Positions 40,190-48,538 of a DNA stretch of 64,000 nt are shown here, piece after piece. The translations under genes were made by a program, and so were the position numbers. The notes under the pieces were generated by a model that saw nothing but the letters and a program-made list of their open reading frames with translations, was not told where the DNA came from and made no database searches. This DNA is from Thraustochytrium sp. TN22 (Eukaryota > Sar > Bigyra > Thraustochytrida > Thraustochytriidae), in the NCBI GenBank assembly GCA_013306675.1, contig JABLUY010000045.1, positions 1 to 64,000 of the forward strand, written 5' to 3'. Position 1 is the stretch's first letter. Each line of letters begins with the position of its first letter.

Positions 40190-40237
40190 AGCGTCGCAGA
40201 TTCGTCAGCAAACAAGTGCAAGTTAGCTACCGTAGAA

Positions 40238-40813
40238 TCAGGCGTCGCCGTGCAGGTCATGACCGGCACGAATGGCTCGGAAGTTCTGCGCCTGAACAAA
40301 GGCCTGGGTAAAGGCGCGGTTCGAGGGATAGCGATCCGCATGCGGCTTGGCCTCCGCGGTTGCCTGCGGGCGAAAGGGCCCGGCGGCGGACTCGGCGTAG
40401 CTCGTGGCGAAGCTCGGTTGCTGACTACGCCGCGCAGCGGCCTTGTCGCGTTGACGCGCGAGACCGTCGCGCGGCCGGGGTCCAGCGCCAGCAAAGGATA
40501 GCTTGTGCGTCGTATGGAAGCGGCCCTCGGTGGTCGGCGCGTGCAGGTTGCCGTGCTCGCAGTGCCCAAAGAGCAAGTTCGCCTCCAGACTCTGGCTGAC
40601 GGGCGCCGGCGCCTTGTTGGCGTCGCCGTTGCTCACGCCGCGCGTCGCCGGGTGCGAGAAATGTTGCCGCGCCTCCGAGACCGCGTCGAAGCGCACCGGC
40701 ATGTCGGTAGTCGCCGCTTCTCTGCCCATGCTGTCCTCCACCCAGTTCCCGCACAGCACACTCGTGCTGTACGAGTTCTTGTGTCCGCAGATGCCATAGC
40801 CCTCGCCCGACAT
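40238..40813 (-). CDS. probable ciliary microtubule-inner-protein-like protein (CFAP107-like)
   Basis: A 191-residue protein with ATG at 40813. The N-terminus, GHKNSYSTSVLCGNWVED, resembles the YSTxVLxGNWxE motif of small axonemal microtubule inner proteins such as CFAP107 (recalled from family knowledge, not searched). A later QPSFATSYAESA also resembles the TSY-type motifs of such proteins. The rest is polar, with many His/Gln and no catalytic motif, signal or membrane helix, as expected for a structural axonemal protein. The leader on the transcript is CAG-repeat DNA (about 40864-40930 of the plus strand), which extends the open frame upstream as poly-Ala; I exclude it because the first ATG is at 40813. 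Assignment is tentative. Confidence 0.55.
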   Translation of the reverse strand: MSGEGYGICGHKNSYSTSVLCGNWVEDSMGREAATTDMPVRFDAVSEARQHFSHPATRGVSNGDANKAPAPVSQSLEANLLFGHCEHGNLHAPTTEGRFHTTHKLSFAGAGPRPRDGLARQRDKAAARRSQQPSFATSYAESAAGPFRPQATAEAKPHADRYPSNRAFTQAFVQAQNFRAIRAGHDLHGDA

Positions 40814-40862
40814 CTTGTCAATAGACGCTCTGCGAGTCCTCCGTTGCTGCTGCCGCTCTCGC

Positions 40863-40904
<42 letters not shown>

Positions 40905-41500
40905 ACTGCTGATGCTGCTGCTGCTGATGCTGCTTGCTGATGCTGTTGCCTCGGCCCTCGGCAGCCGAACCCTCGTTCTACAAAGTCTGCGCACAACCGA
41001 GCCGAGCCTGCGGACCTTGAACCGCGCGACTCGTCGAGGCCCGGCCCAGCGCTCGCGCGCGACACTTGCAGACGCCAACCAGCCGCGCGAGCGGATCCCT
41101 GCGCGGCACCGGCGCGGCACCGGCGCGGCACGCGTGCGCGACCGGCACGAGCGCTCGCTCGAGCGACAGCGCTCGCTCGAGCGTCCCGTGGGGACCTCGG
41201 AGGCTCGGTCGGACGCCTGAGCGCAAAGCGGTGTCAGAGCCGCGCGTTGCCGAGCGCGGGCCCGCGCCGCGCGGCGGCGGTGGCGGCGGCGGCGGCGGGC
41301 GGGGGGCGCGGCGAGCGAGCGGACAGAGCGCCTAGAACCGTAGGGCAAAGCGCTGCCCCGTGGCTTAGCCTGTGCGGCGGCGGCGGCGGCGGCCGAGAAC
41401 CCTGCTTTCCCTGCCTCGGCACGAGGTCAGGCTGTACGAGGAGCTCTTCAGAACTAATCAACGAACGGAGAGCGAGGACGAGGCCGTCAGCGCGCTTGCC
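40814..41500. other. divergent upstream region with (CTG)n tract
   Basis: Upstream of the minus-strand CFAP107-like gene and the plus-strand kinase. A CTG trinucleotide tract (about 40864-40930, a few interruptions) lies in the leader of the minus-strand gene. A GGC tract is at about 41275-41300. The kinase frame is open upstream of 41501 to a GTG at 41372, so an N-terminal extension or leader intron is possible. Confidence 0.55.
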
Positions 41501-44500
41501 ATGGAGAGCAGGCTGGCGCAAATCGTGGACGGCGTGCGCGGCGTGGTGGGGCGCAAACGAGGGTCGAACTCGGCTGGGCGAGGGTCGCTGCGTGACAAGG
41601 CGCAGCCGAGGCTCGTGTCGCAGCAGGCCATCGCGCGGTTCAAAATCTTCGGGCACGGCGCCGACTACGCGGACGATGCCATTCTAGAGTCCTTCTTGGA
41701 GCGCAGCAGCCACAGCATGACGCTGCGCCTGTATCACACGGCCATGGGCAGCGAGAGCGGAAGCGAAAGCGGGAGCGAGCGCTTCGGCGGCGGGGACGGG
41801 GCCGGCACGGATGGTGGGCGCAGCCTGAACCGCATCATCCAGACAGACGAGGACGAGGACGACACCCGCGCGGAGACACGAGCGCTCTTTGAGCGCGCGC
41901 TGCGTGCGTCGGTCCTCTTCGCGTCCGTGTCGCCCGACCTCTGCGACGCGCTCTTCCAGGCCACCGTGCTCATGAAGGTAGCCAAGGGAGAGGTGCTGTA
42001 CTCGCGCGGACAGACGGGCGCGCTCATGTTCGTCGTGCTAGAGGGCGAGGTGCGGCGGCGGCGCCCGCGCCGCGCGCGCGCGCTTCAGGGCGAGCGTGTC
42101 CTGGAGAAGTGCGGGCCCGGCGGCATCCTCTGCGAGGCCGCCATGCTTGGCAGCCTGCGCCATCAGGACACGGCCGAGGTGGCCTCCGAATCCGCCACGC
42201 TGCTCGTTCTGCACCGCATCGAGTACCAGCTGGCCGCCTTGCACGTGGCGGAGTCGCACGTCAAGCCAGAGGGCGCGCAGCTGAGCTTCCTGGACCATCT
42301 GTACCTGCTGTCGGAGCTCCCTACTGCGCAGCGTGACGCGGTGCGCGCCGGCATGCAGAGCCTGACGGCACAGCCGGACCAGGTGGTCGTGGCCGAAGGC
42401 GCGAAGCTACCCGGTCTGCTATACGTGTCGAGCGGCGAGGCGCACCTGGACGTTGACGTGCGCCGCCGGGACCCGCGCACCATGGTCATGACGCGGTCCT
42501 GGGAGACGGCGCGCGTGCTGCACCGCGGCCAGCTCTTCGGTGAGGGCGCGGCGTTGGGCGGCGCGCTGCGCTCTGCCAGCCTCGGCTTTCGCTTGCGCGC
42601 TGGTCCCAACGGGCTCACGCTGGGCGTCGTCTCGCACGAGGCCATGGGCCCGGCGCTGGCCGGTCCCGGCACCGCCTCGCTGCGGACGCTCTTTCTCGCG
42701 CACACCATTGCCTTGCACCCGCTCTTCTCCGCGCTCTCGCGCGTCGAAATCCACTCCCTGGCCGAGCTCCTGCGGCCGCGTCGCCTTGCGCCGGGCGAGG
42801 TCCTGCCCGCCGAAGACGGCGTTTGGATCGTACTGGACGGCACCGTTACGCTCTTCCGCCGCAGCGACCCTTACGTGAACCTCGTCTCGGGCGACTGCTT
42901 CGGCAACGCGGCCGCGCTCCTCAGCGAGCCACAGGCCGCGCATTGCGCGCGTTTCTTCCCCACCGCCGACGGCGTTGTGGCACGCGCCACCGGCGAGGTA
43001 ATCTGCGCGCTCGTGGGCCGTGGCCTTCTGGCGCAGCTCGGCATCGAGCCTCGCGCCGGCCCGGCGTTCTCCAGCGCGCCGGCGCCCGGCCTGGTCACTT
43101 TCGCACCGGCCGACCTGCGCACCGTGCGCCGCGTCTTCACCGGCGCGCACTCGCGTCTGCAGCTCGCCGTCTATGTGCCGCGAAAGGAGATCTTTGCAGT
43201 CAAGGAGGTCTTCGACTCCACGGATCGCGCCTGTGCCGCCTCAGATGGCGCCGACCTCGGCCAGTCTGCGCGTGTCGAGCTCGCGCTCCTGCTCGGCCTG
43301 GCCGGCACGGGCATCGTACCGCGCGTGCTCGGCCTCTGCGACGATCCGAGACGCTCCTCGCTAAGCATTGGCATGGAGCCCATGATCGGCGGCGACCTGC
43401 GCGCGCTCGTCAAGGCGCGCCTCGGGGCGGAGGGGCCCATGCCGCTGGCGCACTTCCGGTTCTACGCCGCAGGCCTCGTGCACGCGCTCAAGGTGCTCTT
43501 TGAGAACGAAGTCCTGCATCGCGACATTAAGCCTGACAACGCCATGATCGACCGCCACGGCTACTTGCGCCTCATCGACTTTGGCATCGGCAAGGGCAAG
43601 ATGAGCGACACCTCCGCCCGCACCACCACGCTCTGCGGCACGCTCCCCTACATGGCGCCCGAGGCAGCGAGACTCTTCTTTGGCAGCGGCAGCGGCTACG
43701 GCCTGGCCGTCGACTGGTGGGCGCTCGGGGCCATGCTCTTCGAGCTGGCCTGCGGCGTGAATCCGTTCGTAGCCGCCGCCACGGCTCGCGTGCGCCGCCG
43801 GCCCGTCGCGGCAGACAACGACGGCGAGGACCATGAGCACAAGGTTGGCGGCGACGATCTCGTGCAGGCGGACAGCGGCGGGGACGGAAGCGATGCGCAG
43901 AACGGCACGGACCAGGAAGAAGAGCAGCAGGACGACGACAACGACCAAGACGAAGACGAGGAGGAGGACGGGCTGCGCGCCGAGGTGCCAAACGCCGCCA
44001 CAGACGACATCCACGCTCTCTTCGAGCGCATCGTCTCCTTTGAGAAGAGCCACGCGCGCTGGCGTGCGGCCGTGGCCGAGCAGCCGTTGCGCGAGAGCCT
44101 CGCAGAGCTGCCAGAGGCGTTCTTGCTTCTAAACGAGCTCGGCCCGGAGTGGGACGACGCCATCCGCTTCATCCTCGCCCTCCTGCACCCGTCCAGCTAC
44201 GAGAGGCCCGGCATGGGGCCGGCCGGGCCGCGCGGCGCCATGGACTTTGCCCTCTTCGCAGACTTTGCTTGGCGCGACCTGCAGGAGCGCACCCTGACGC
44301 CGCCCTTGGTGCCCGAGGAACCCGAGATCTTCCGCAAAAAGCTTGCGGAGCTCGCAGCTCCAGCCGTGGTCGAGGACGGCGGCGGACGCCGCTCTGCTTG
44401 GGCCAAGGAGCGCCTCGCAAAGCGTGAGGCGGCCAAGGTCTCCTTTCAAGCCCCGCGACCGCTGCTCGCCGCCGGCCTGCGCGATGCGCAGGTGCGCAGC

Positions 44501-44545
44501 CTCCGCCAGAAACGGCGCTCGCTCGGCTTGCTAGCCGAGCCATAA
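41501..44545 (+). CDS. cyclic-nucleotide-binding-domain protein kinase (PKG-like), divergent
   Basis: A 1014-residue protein; first ATG at 41501. Three cNMP-binding-like domains precede a kinase: about 137-243 (ASVLFASVSPDLCDALF...), about 270-383 (LFGEGAALGGALRSASLGF is the best phosphate-cassette match), and about 405-516 (CFGNAAALLSEPQAAHCARF). None has a perfect FGExALL...RxA cassette, so cyclic nucleotide binding is doubtful for some. Kinase domain about 539-925: Lys568 in FAVKEV, HRDIKPDN (from 673), DFG (from 693), TTLCGTLPYMAPE, and DWWALG. The glycine-rich loop is degenerate (VFTGAHSRLQLAVY). An acidic insert (about residues 765-830) interrupts the C-lobe. The architecture resembles cGMP-dependent kinases of protists with flagella. 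Activity is likely, since Lys/Asp/Asp are retained, but regulation is uncertain. Confidence 0.82.
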   Translation: MESRLAQIVDGVRGVVGRKRGSNSAGRGSLRDKAQPRLVSQQAIARFKIFGHGADYADDAILESFLERSSHSMTLRLYHTAMGSESGSESGSERFGGGDGAGTDGGRSLNRIIQTDEDEDDTRAETRALFERALRASVLFASVSPDLCDALFQATVLMKVAKGEVLYSRGQTGALMFVVLEGEVRRRRPRRARALQGERVLEKCGPGGILCEAAMLGSLRHQDTAEVASESATLLVLHRIEYQLAALHVAESHVKPEGAQLSFLDHLYLLSELPTAQRDAVRAGMQSLTAQPDQVVVAEGAKLPGLLYVSSGEAHLDVDVRRRDPRTMVMTRSWETARVLHRGQLFGEGAALGGALRSASLGFRLRAGPNGLTLGVVSHEAMGPALAGPGTASLRTLFLAHTIALHPLFSALSRVEIHSLAELLRPRRLAPGEVLPAEDGVWIVLDGTVTLFRRSDPYVNLVSGDCFGNAAALLSEPQAAHCARFFPTADGVVARATGEVICALVGRGLLAQLGIEPRAGPAFSSAPAPGLVTFAPADLRTVRRVFTGAHSRLQLAVYVPRKEIFAVKEVFDSTDRACAASDGADLGQSARVELALLLGLAGTGIVPRVLGLCDDPRRSSLSIGMEPMIGGDLRALVKARLGAEGPMPLAHFRFYAAGLVHALKVLFENEVLHRDIKPDNAMIDRHGYLRLIDFGIGKGKMSDTSARTTTLCGTLPYMAPEAARLFFGSGSGYGLAVDWWALGAMLFELACGVNPFVAAATARVRRRPVAADNDGEDHEHKVGGDDLVQADSGGDGSDAQNGTDQEEEQQDDDNDQDEDEEEDGLRAEVPNAATDDIHALFERIVSFEKSHARWRAAVAEQPLRESLAELPEAFLLLNELGPEWDDAIRFILALLHPSSYERPGMGPAGPRGAMDFALFADFAWRDLQERTLTPPLVPEEPEIFRKKLAELAAPAVVEDGGGRRSAWAKERLAKREAAKVSFQAPRPLLAAGLRDAQVRSLRQKRRSLGLLAEP

Positions 44546-44764
44546 TGAGGAATAGAACTCTGAAATGATGATGATCGACATTGACAGTGAATTACTCATG
44601 AGGCGAGTCTTCGCGGCGTACCTGTGCCGCAAGATGCGGCCTCTGCCAGAGGCGCGATGGAGCATGCTGCCAGGGGAGGCACTCGCTCGCTCGCCTCCAC
44701 GATGTTGCAGATTGCATGCACGCACACAAACGCTCACTTGGCGCACGTAGCAGCTACAGCGCAA

Positions 44765-45319
44765 TCACATAGCACTGCTGGCCTTATGCTCGCCCCGATC
44801 CAGGCTCACGAGCACGCACGGGCCGCCCGCGAGGTACTCGATGCCTGCGGTGGCCGCGAGCTTCTCAAGCACCTCCTTCGACTCAGCGCCGGGCTGCAGC
44901 CACAACTTGGTGAAGCCAAGGCTCACGGCCTTGTCAATGACGCCGATGGTGGCGCCGGGCGGCGTGATGATGGAGACGCTCGTCTCCGCCGGGTCCGGGA
45001 TATCCTCCAGCTGCTTCACCGCCAGGCCCTCGATCTCGGTCTCCGTCGGGTGCACTGCGTCGCCAGCTCGCTTGTTCGTCAGTCCCCTCGCTCGGCGCCC
45101 TTACCCTTACGCACGCGCTGGCTGCGCTGCCTTTTGGCCGCCGGACGTACCCGGGATGGCCGTCAGCCCGTGGTCCATGTACGCGCGGAGCACCTTGTTG
45201 CCGTACTTGGCCCGGTTCGACGAGGCACCCACCACGGCGAACTGCTTGCTGGCGAAGAACGACGACTTCATCTTCTTGTCACCGCCCGCGCGCGACGATT
45301 TGGCACCCATGGATGGCAA
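44765..45319 (-). CDS. CoA-binding-domain protein, two exons (join 45319-45151, 45054-44765)
   Basis: 153 residues after removal of a 96-base GT-AG intron. Exon 1 (ATG at 45319) encodes FAVVGASSNRAKYGNKVLRAYMDHGLTAIP; exon 2 continues VHPTETEIEGLAVKQLEDIP. Across the junction this gives AIPVHPTETEIEGL, the family pattern of single-domain CoA_binding proteins (a Rossmann fold related to the succinyl-CoA synthetase alpha subunit). The C-terminal part has SVSIITPPGAT and KLWLQPGAESKEVLEK, also typical. The biological role of these small proteins is poorly defined; they may bind CoA or NAD(P). The N-terminus is basic and could be a short targeting sequence. It diverges from the enolase-like gene. 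Confidence 0.85.
45055..45150 (-). other. spliceosomal intron, 96 bases
   Basis: On the minus strand the donor is CCGG|GTACGT and the acceptor ACGCAG|TGCAC, with an ACTGAC branch-like motif before the acceptor. Phase 1; the junction forms a Val codon, and removal restores a conserved protein family match, which makes the call strong. Confidence 0.88.
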
Positions 45320-46062
45320 TCTGCGCGGCGCTGGACGACTCCGGGGCCGTCGCAGAGTCAGACCGTCCGGCGCCTTTACTCCGACGCGTGGAGGAGGGCG
45401 GTACCCGTACCCTTGTGGTACCAGTATCCCACCACTGCTCGCGTACTAGCGGGGCCGCGACATCACAGGTGCCGTCATCAGCCTGGCAGGCAGCGCCGCA
45501 GCATCTCTCAACTTGACGTCGTGGTGCGTCGTGGTAACTAACGTTACTTTCGGTGCCATTCTAAAGAAGCCTGACTCGGACTCGCAACATGAACATGTCA
45601 CGGTGCAGTGGGAGTCACCCATAAGGTTAGGGCGGTTCGGGAAACGGTCAGTGGCCGGTTTTAACGTTACCTCTCAACGGCATCATGCCATGACTCGGAC
45701 TCGGATGGGATGGAGTGCCCCAGTGGGATCAGATGAAGTAAGAAATGGCAAGCGAGCCCGCTCGCTCGCTACTCGCTGGTTTGTCGGCTCGCCCGCTGGT
45801 TCGCTAGCTCGCTCGCTCGCTGCGTTGCCCGCTCGTCCGCTCGCTAGCTCGTCAGCAAACTTGCGGTCTAGCTCGGTTGCCCGCTACCACGCTTGACACG
45901 CAAGCTTGGTCGCTAGCTCCAACCAAAGCTTGGTCGGTGCCAGCTTAGCTAGCTAGCTAGAGAGCTCGCTCGCTCGCTCGCGCTCGCTCTAGCTCCGGGC
46001 TCGCTCTAGCTAGAACTCTCGGGCTCACTCGCTCGCTCGCTTGCGCGCTCTGGCTAGCTAGC
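45320..46062. other. divergent upstream region rich in GCTCG and CTAG repeats
   Basis: Between the CoA-binding gene (minus) and the enolase-like gene (plus). GCTCGCTCG runs lie at about 45757-45830 and 45966-45990, and CTAGCTAG runs at about 45941-45962 and just before the ATG at 46063. A TAACTAACGTTAC patch lies near 45536-45548. No gene is seen. Confidence 0.6.
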
Positions 46063-47715
46063 ATGGCGAGCTCATCCAAGATCAAGTCGGAGAAGAAGCT
46101 GGTGGAGGCCTACCTTGTGGAGCACGACCTAGAGCAGACCGTGAATCAAGTGCTGAACGAGTGCCTGCGGCAGCGACCAGAGGATCCCTACGCTCAAATC
46201 AGCGTGCTGTTCAAGGAGAAGTCCAAGGCAGGCCGCGGCGTCCTGCGCGTGCAAGGCCGGCGTGTCCTGGACTGCGAAGGCGCAGATGCGTTCGAGGTGG
46301 AGCTCGAGACAGACACCGGCGTCTTCACCGCGCAGGTGAGCGATGTGCAGGTACCGACGACTGCCGTGCGGCTGCGCGGCGAGGCCTTCCCGCGCGCCGT
46401 GCAGCGCGCTGTCGCCAAAGCGCTGGTCGGCCTGGACCCGGCCGACCTGGAGGCTGCGGACCAGGCGCTATTGGCGCTGGACGCTACAGAAAGTCGCGCC
46501 GACGTGGGCTGCAACACGATCTATGCAGCGTCTGTGGCCCTGTGCAAGGCCGGCGCCGTGGAAGAGCCGCTCTTTAAGCACATTGCCAAGCTCATGAAGC
46601 GCTCCGAGTTTGCCTTACCCGTACCCTGGTTTACCGCTGTGGAACGGGAGCATGACATCATCGGCGTTCTGCCCACAGGTGCAGCCAGCTTCGCCGACGC
46701 AGTGCAGCTGTCGCGCGATGTGATTGCCACCCTGGCCCGCCTGCCCCAGGCCTCCGACCCAGAGGCTGGCCTCGCCGACGTGCTGGCCGCGGCCGTGGCC
46801 TGCATCGCGGAGAACGATTGGATGAACAAAGTGCAGCTCTCCGTGTCGGTGCTCGAGTTCCTCGTGGATGGGGCCTCTGCGGACGAGGCCGAGACCAAGG
46901 CCGAGGCCGAGGACGAGGACGAGGACGAGGATGAGGAGGCCACCAAGGCAGCCGAGAATGGCGGGCCGGAGGGCGAGTCGCCGGCTGCGGACGAGGAGGC
47001 CAAGGGCGGAGAGGACGCTGAGACTAAGTGTAGTGCGGCCGCGGAGCCGGCGGCGCCACGCGACCCTACCGCCAAGTCGCGCAGGCCGCCAACCGCTGCG
47101 CGCGCGGCCGCCCTGGAGGCGGTGCGCGAGCTCTTGGCGCAGGAGGACACGGCGCACGTCATCGCTGTGGTGGAGAACCTCTTCGCGCCATGGGCCAAGC
47201 CGCAGATGGCTAGCTTCGTTGAGGAATATGGAGACCAGGTCGTGCTCCTCAACTACGAGTCAGACGAGCCTGCGCCGCCAGAGGATGCGACAGCGCTAGA
47301 CGATGAGGGCAAGGGTGGGGAACCTGAAGAGGCCAAGGAGGACGGCCTGGAGAACGAAGGTGAGGAGGGCAAGGCACCGAGCGGGACCGAGGACAGCTCG
47401 CTGGCGCCCTGCAACGGAGACCGCATCTTCGTCGGCACACCCTTTAGCGACATTTACACCGTGTCCGACCTCATGCAAGTCTGCGAGACTAGCGCAAGTA
47501 TGGGCCAGGCCATGGCTGTGGTCTGGGAGCCGGCGCACGCCACCTGCGACAGCTTCCCCGCCGATTTTTGCGTGGGCGCTGGTGTCGGCCTGATCTCCAT
47601 GGGTCGGCTGCGGGACCCCAACACGATGTCGCGCCTCAACCAGCTTCTGCGCATCGAAACCGCACTTGGCGCCGGTGCCTTTTATGCAGGCTCTCGTTTC
47701 CGCTGTCCCTTTTGA
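46063..47715 (+). CDS. ENO4: enolase-4-like pseudoenzyme with Dpy-30/RII-type N-terminus
   Basis: A 550-residue protein. Residues about 8-45 (VEAYLVEHDLEQTVNQVLNE then RPEDPYAQISVLF) look like a Dpy-30/RII-alpha dimerisation-docking helix pair. Residues about 60-205 match the enolase N-terminal half: RRVLDCEGADAFEVELET, LDATESRADVGCNTIYAASV, ALCKAGAVEEPLFKHIAKL and LPVPWF. The C-terminal half matches enolase from SDLMQVCETSASMGQAMAVV to LNQLLRIETALGAGAFYAG. Between them lies an acidic linker of about 75 residues. The loop carrying enolase active-site His/Glu (SHAGN...MQEF) is missing, and the SHRSGETED and IKTGA segments are replaced, so 2-phosphoglycerate chemistry is unlikely. Mammalian ENO4 has this layout and is flagellar. 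Confidence 0.82.
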   Translation: MASSSKIKSEKKLVEAYLVEHDLEQTVNQVLNECLRQRPEDPYAQISVLFKEKSKAGRGVLRVQGRRVLDCEGADAFEVELETDTGVFTAQVSDVQVPTTAVRLRGEAFPRAVQRAVAKALVGLDPADLEAADQALLALDATESRADVGCNTIYAASVALCKAGAVEEPLFKHIAKLMKRSEFALPVPWFTAVEREHDIIGVLPTGAASFADAVQLSRDVIATLARLPQASDPEAGLADVLAAAVACIAENDWMNKVQLSVSVLEFLVDGASADEAETKAEAEDEDEDEDEEATKAAENGGPEGESPAADEEAKGGEDAETKCSAAAEPAAPRDPTAKSRRPPTAARAAALEAVRELLAQEDTAHVIAVVENLFAPWAKPQMASFVEEYGDQVVLLNYESDEPAPPEDATALDDEGKGGEPEEAKEDGLENEGEEGKAPSGTEDSSLAPCNGDRIFVGTPFSDIYTVSDLMQVCETSASMGQAMAVVWEPAHATCDSFPADFCVGAGVGLISMGRLRDPNTMSRLNQLLRIETALGAGAFYAGSRFRCPF

Positions 47716-48538
47716 CCCAGCCCGCTAAACGATGTGTCAATGATGTGCTTTTGATTCTTTCGCTCTCGGGCGCGCTGAAGCTCGCGCCTTCTCCCGTTCG
47801 CTTGCCCTCGCACCCTAGCTAGCTCCGAAGACGACAATTTACGCAATCCCGGGCGCGCTGAAGCTCGCGCCTTCTCCCGTTCGCTTGCCCTCGCACCCTA
47901 GCACCGAAGATGACAATTTACGCAATCCCGAGCGCCCCGCCCCTCCCGGTATGACGCTCATTTCCGAGGCCGTTACCGCGCTCGTCGCTCGTCGCTGGCG
48001 CCCTCGCCGCCGCCGTGTTGCGTGAACACGCGGATCAAAGATGGCATGAGCGCATTGCATCGCGCCGCCGCAGCAAGTCATCTGATCTGAAGCTCTCCGG
48101 GCTCCTCCTCCTGCTCTTCCTGCTCCTCCTCCTCCTCCTCCTCCAATTTTTCTCGTTTCCCCTCCGAGTCCTCCTCCAGGTCCTGCTCCAGGTCCTCCTC
48201 CTCGTTCTCCCCCTCTAATCCCTCCTCCTCCTCTCCTGCCCCTCCTCGTCGTCCTTTTTGTTGCAATGGTCGTTGTCCTCGTCCTCCTCGTCCTCCTCGT
48301 CCTCCTCCAGGTCGTCCTCGTTCTCCCCCTTCTCGTTCTCCCCCTCCGAGATCTCCTCCAGGTCCTCCTTCTCCTGGCTCAGACTAACAGCTTGCAGTCG
48401 CGGTCTCGGTGAGTCAGCTTCGCTGTGACAGTGAGAGAGATCATCCATCAATCAAGTCTTCGCCGCGCCGGCGAAAGCGCACGGGGAGGCAGGGCCGGCG
48501 GCGCGGCGGCGCGGCCGCGCGGCGCAGGGCGCGGCAGG
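47716..48538. other. spacer with 83-bp tandem duplication and long polypyrimidine stretch
   Basis: Upstream of Raptor. It holds a near-perfect tandem duplication (47768-47929) and then a CTC/TCC-rich polypyrimidine stretch, about 48100-48390, which on the minus strand reads as Glu-rich open frames. No gene is supported. Confidence 0.65.
47768..47929. repeat. 83-bp tandem duplication
   Basis: The first copy runs 47768-47850 and the second 47851-47929. They differ by loss of about four bases in a TAGCT unit and one or two substitutions (GACGAC versus GATGAC), so the duplication looks recent. It lies 50 bases after the enolase-like stop codon. Confidence 0.85.

Noticed and set aside
48078-48451. 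Glu-rich open frames on the minus strand
   Set aside because: Simple translation of the polypyrimidine tract; no ordered sequence.
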